Program-made: the position numbers and the translations under genes
Notes under the pieces: model-generated
The model's input: the letters and a program-made list of their open reading frames with translations, nothing else
What the model was told of the DNA's origin: nothing
The model's database searches: none
Shown: one piece after another, positions 62,292 to 64,000 of the stretch
Layout: each line of letters begins with the position of its first letter
Position numbering within the stretch: the first letter of the stretch is position 1
Origin: Streptomyces cyanogenus
GTDB taxonomy: Bacteria > Actinomycetota > Actinomycetes > Streptomycetales > Streptomycetaceae
DNA: 64,000 bases
Assembly: GCF_017526105.1 (NCBI RefSeq)
Contig: NZ_CP071839.1
Span: forward strand, 4,456,001 to 4,520,000
Direction of reading: 5' to 3'

Positions 62292-63245
62292 GTGAGTCGA
62301 CTTGCATTTGTTTTCCCGGGCCAGGGTTCGCAGGTTCCCGGAATGGGTTCCGATCTGCTGGAACGACATCCCGAGCTGGCGCGTCCGTACTTCGACACCG
62401 CGGACGAGGTACTGGACATACCGCTGAGCCGGATCTGCTTCGAAGGCAGCACCGAGGAGCTGCGGGACACGTCCGTGACGCAGCCCGCCGTCTACCTCGT
62501 CAGCCTGGTTGCCGCGGCCGTCCTGCGGGCGAAGGGGCTCAGGCCCGCGGTGGTGGCCGGGCACAGCCTGGGCGAGTACACCGCGCTGGCGTGCGCGGGC
62601 ACGCTCGACTGGGTCGACGGGCTGAAGCTGGTTCGCCGGCGCGGGCTGCTCATGGCGGAGGTGAACCGCCGTACGCCCGGCAGCATGGCGGCCGTCGTCG
62701 GACTGCCCGCCGACCGGGTCCGCGAGCTGTGCGAGGAGGTCTCCGGCGCCGGGCAGGAGGTCGTCGAGGTGGCCAACTTCAACTCCGCCCAGCAGACGGT
62801 CGTGTCCGGCACCGCCGGCGGAGTGGCCGGCGTCTCTCACCGGGCGCGGGAGGAAGGCGCGAGCCACGTGACGGAACTCCGCGTCGGCGCACCCTTCCAC
62901 TGCTCGCTGATGTCGGAGGTCGCAGCGGAGTTCGGAGAGCACCTCGCGGCCACCCGCTTCACCACCCCGGCCGTCCCCGTCGTGTCCAATGTGACGGCCT
63001 CCTACGTCCATTCGGGGCAGGAGGCCCGCGCACTGCTCGCCGAACAGCTCGCCGCCCCGGTGCGCTGGCACGAGACGCTCGGCCTCCTCGGTCGCGACGA
63101 GGTGTCGGCGTTCGTGGAGGCCGGCCCCGGACGCGTGCTGACCAACCTCAGCCGCTCCGTGCACCCGGCGGTCCCCGCTCTGCCGGCGGGAACCGCCCGC
63201 CAGATCGACAAGGCCGAGGAGAAGCTGAGCGCCGTTCCGGTGTGA
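62292..63245 (+). CDS. malonyl-CoA-type acyltransferase (FabD-like, trans-acting)
   Basis: A 317-residue acyltransferase with the oxyanion GQGSQ at the N-terminus, nucleophile S92 in GHSLGEYTALA, the conserved Arg in RRRGLLMAE, the ferredoxin-like subdomain and the catalytic H203 in GAPFHCSLM. Housekeeping FabD normally lies with fatty-acid genes; here it stands in a peptide cluster. It probably loads an extender unit onto a discrete or trans-AT polyketide carrier. The Phe before His suggests malonyl rather than methylmalonyl. GTG 62292 follows AGGAGG. Confidence 0.92.
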   Translation: MSRLAFVFPGQGSQVPGMGSDLLERHPELARPYFDTADEVLDIPLSRICFEGSTEELRDTSVTQPAVYLVSLVAAAVLRAKGLRPAVVAGHSLGEYTALACAGTLDWVDGLKLVRRRGLLMAEVNRRTPGSMAAVVGLPADRVRELCEEVSGAGQEVVEVANFNSAQQTVVSGTAGGVAGVSHRAREEGASHVTELRVGAPFHCSLMSEVAAEFGEHLAATRFTTPAVPVVSNVTASYVHSGQEARALLAEQLAAPVRWHETLGLLGRDEVSAFVEAGPGRVLTNLSRSVHPAVPALPAGTARQIDKAEEKLSAVPV

Positions 63246-63253
63246 CGGGCACC

Positions 63254-63284
63254 CGGTGGGCGCCCCGGTCGGGGGCGCCCACCG
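63254..63284. terminator. bidirectional terminator
   Basis: A perfect 13-bp stem (63254-63266 and 63272-63284) with a 5-base loop, in the 89-base gap between the convergent acyltransferase and condensation-domain genes. Confidence 0.85.
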
Positions 63285-63334
63285 AGGGCCGTGCGGGGCC
63301 CGGTGCGCGGTGCCGGCGGATCGCTCGGTGCCGG

Positions 63335-64000
63335 TCATCCACCGGCCCCTCGCCGGTCGAGCGAGTCGGCGGCCGCCTCCGGGTCGAAGACGAGGCCGTA
63401 CAGAGCCTGCCGGTACAGGGTCAGCAACCCCTCGTCGCCGGCCGCCGCGTCGTGACGCAGCAGAGCCCGGAAGGAGTGCCGGCTGTCGACCACCGTCATG
63501 TGCAGTCGCCGCCCGGGAGCCAGCGGATCGGGGCCCACCTCGCGCAGCGTTCCCGTCCCGAACCGCAGCGGCTCGTCGTCCCTGGCGTAGTTGAACACCA
63601 CGCCCAGGTCGTCGAAGCCCGCCAGGTCGGCGTGGGTCGCGGCGAGATCCGCGTACGGCACCGCGCCGACCGACAGCACCTGGTCGACAACCTGCCGTGC
63701 GCCCTCCAGGATCCGCCCGAGCGGTTGGTCACCGGGCACCGCCAGGGGCATGGGCACGATGTTGGCGAACGCGCCCACGGATCCGTCCAGCCGCTGCAGG
63801 AAACGTCCGTCGAGTGGTACCGCCGGACACACCGCCTCCGCTCCGCCCAGTCGGCTCAGCGCCAGGCCGAACGCGGTCAGATGCAGGGTGAACGGGGTGA
63901 TCCGCTGCTGAGCGCAGCGCGCCCGCAGAGCCGTCTGCAGGAGCGCGTCCGGTGCCCAGACCCGGCGGCCGGGTTCCCGCACGGGGCGGACAGCGGGGCG
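63335..64000 (-). CDS. condensation-domain NRPS protein, 3' part (continues past the right edge)
   Basis: An open frame without a start in the window; it reads at least 221 residues to its stop at 63335. The sequence is the C-terminal half of an NRPS condensation-superfamily domain: ITPFTLHLTAFGLALSRLGG, VGAFANIVPMPLAV, a DLGVVFNYARDDEPL lid region and LLTLYRQALYGLVFDPEAA at the end. No A or carrier domain follows, so the protein ends on its condensation domain. The HHxxxDG motif would lie outside the window, so activity cannot be judged. Confidence 0.85.
   Translation of the reverse strand, partial: RPAVRPVREPGRRVWAPDALLQTALRARCAQQRITPFTLHLTAFGLALSRLGGAEAVCPAVPLDGRFLQRLDGSVGAFANIVPMPLAVPGDQPLGRILEGARQVVDQVLSVGAVPYADLAATHADLAGFDDLGVVFNYARDDEPLRFGTGTLREVGPDPLAPGRRLHMTVVDSRHSFRALLRHDAAAGDEGLLTLYRQALYGLVFDPEAAADSLDRRGAGG

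Overview
The window is the replication-origin region of a Streptomyces chromosome. It is high-GC DNA with strong G/C at third codon positions, many GTG starts and 4-bp ATGA/GTGA gene overlaps. The gene order is the one known around Streptomyces oriC: trxBA, parAB, rsmG, jag, yidC, yidD, rnpA, rpmH, dnaA, oriC, dnaN, gnd, recF, a DUF721 gene, gyrB, gyrA. The species cannot be named from the sequence alone.

1-21,713 is the core. trxB-trxA follows a textbook SigR promoter. Three perfect parS sites flank or lie inside the parAB region, which sits beside the origin. An all-minus block (parA to rpmH) and an all-plus block (dnaA to DUF3566) diverge from two facing promoters between rpmH and dnaA. 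The dnaA-dnaN gap holds oriC, with more than a dozen DnaA-box-like nonamers.

21,826-25,700 is an integration scar at tRNA-Ile(GAT). The tRNA 3' end is repeated 685 bp downstream, and the repeat is followed by a look-alike hairpin. Two decayed tyrosine-integrase remnants are present; in one the catalytic Tyr codon is TAA. Surviving cargo is a secreted I36-type inhibitor, an orphan HNH nuclease and a small membrane protein. A third, more diverged repeat/hairpin marks a possible outer boundary, followed by a leucine-rich-repeat protein.

25,920-36,700 is semi-accessory. It has a very large STAND ATPase with 14 WD40 repeats, an orphan 3Fe-4S ferredoxin, a GT2 glycosyltransferase, small exported proteins, a tail-anchored Ser/Thr kinase convergent with a secreted membrane-anchored protein, and a helix-turn-helix protein with a candidate operator.

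36,836-53,424 is the conserved growth and division neighbourhood: tRNA-Ala, DUF5324, a cyclophilin, a rhomboid protease, a second cluster of DnaA boxes, crgA, a DUF881/sortase E/pabA operon, then pknB-pbpA-rodA-pstP-fhaB-fhaA read leftward, and tRNA-Leu(CAG).

53,767 to the right edge is part of a nonribosomal peptide cluster that continues outside the window. It has a PhyH-type Fe(II)/2-oxoglutarate hydroxylase, a C-A protein with no carrier domain, a free-standing A domain, two free-standing carrier proteins, a MATE exporter, a type II thioesterase, a discrete malonyl-CoA-type acyltransferase and the end of a condensation-domain protein. I do not recognise the product. This cluster is the best candidate for an undescribed system here.
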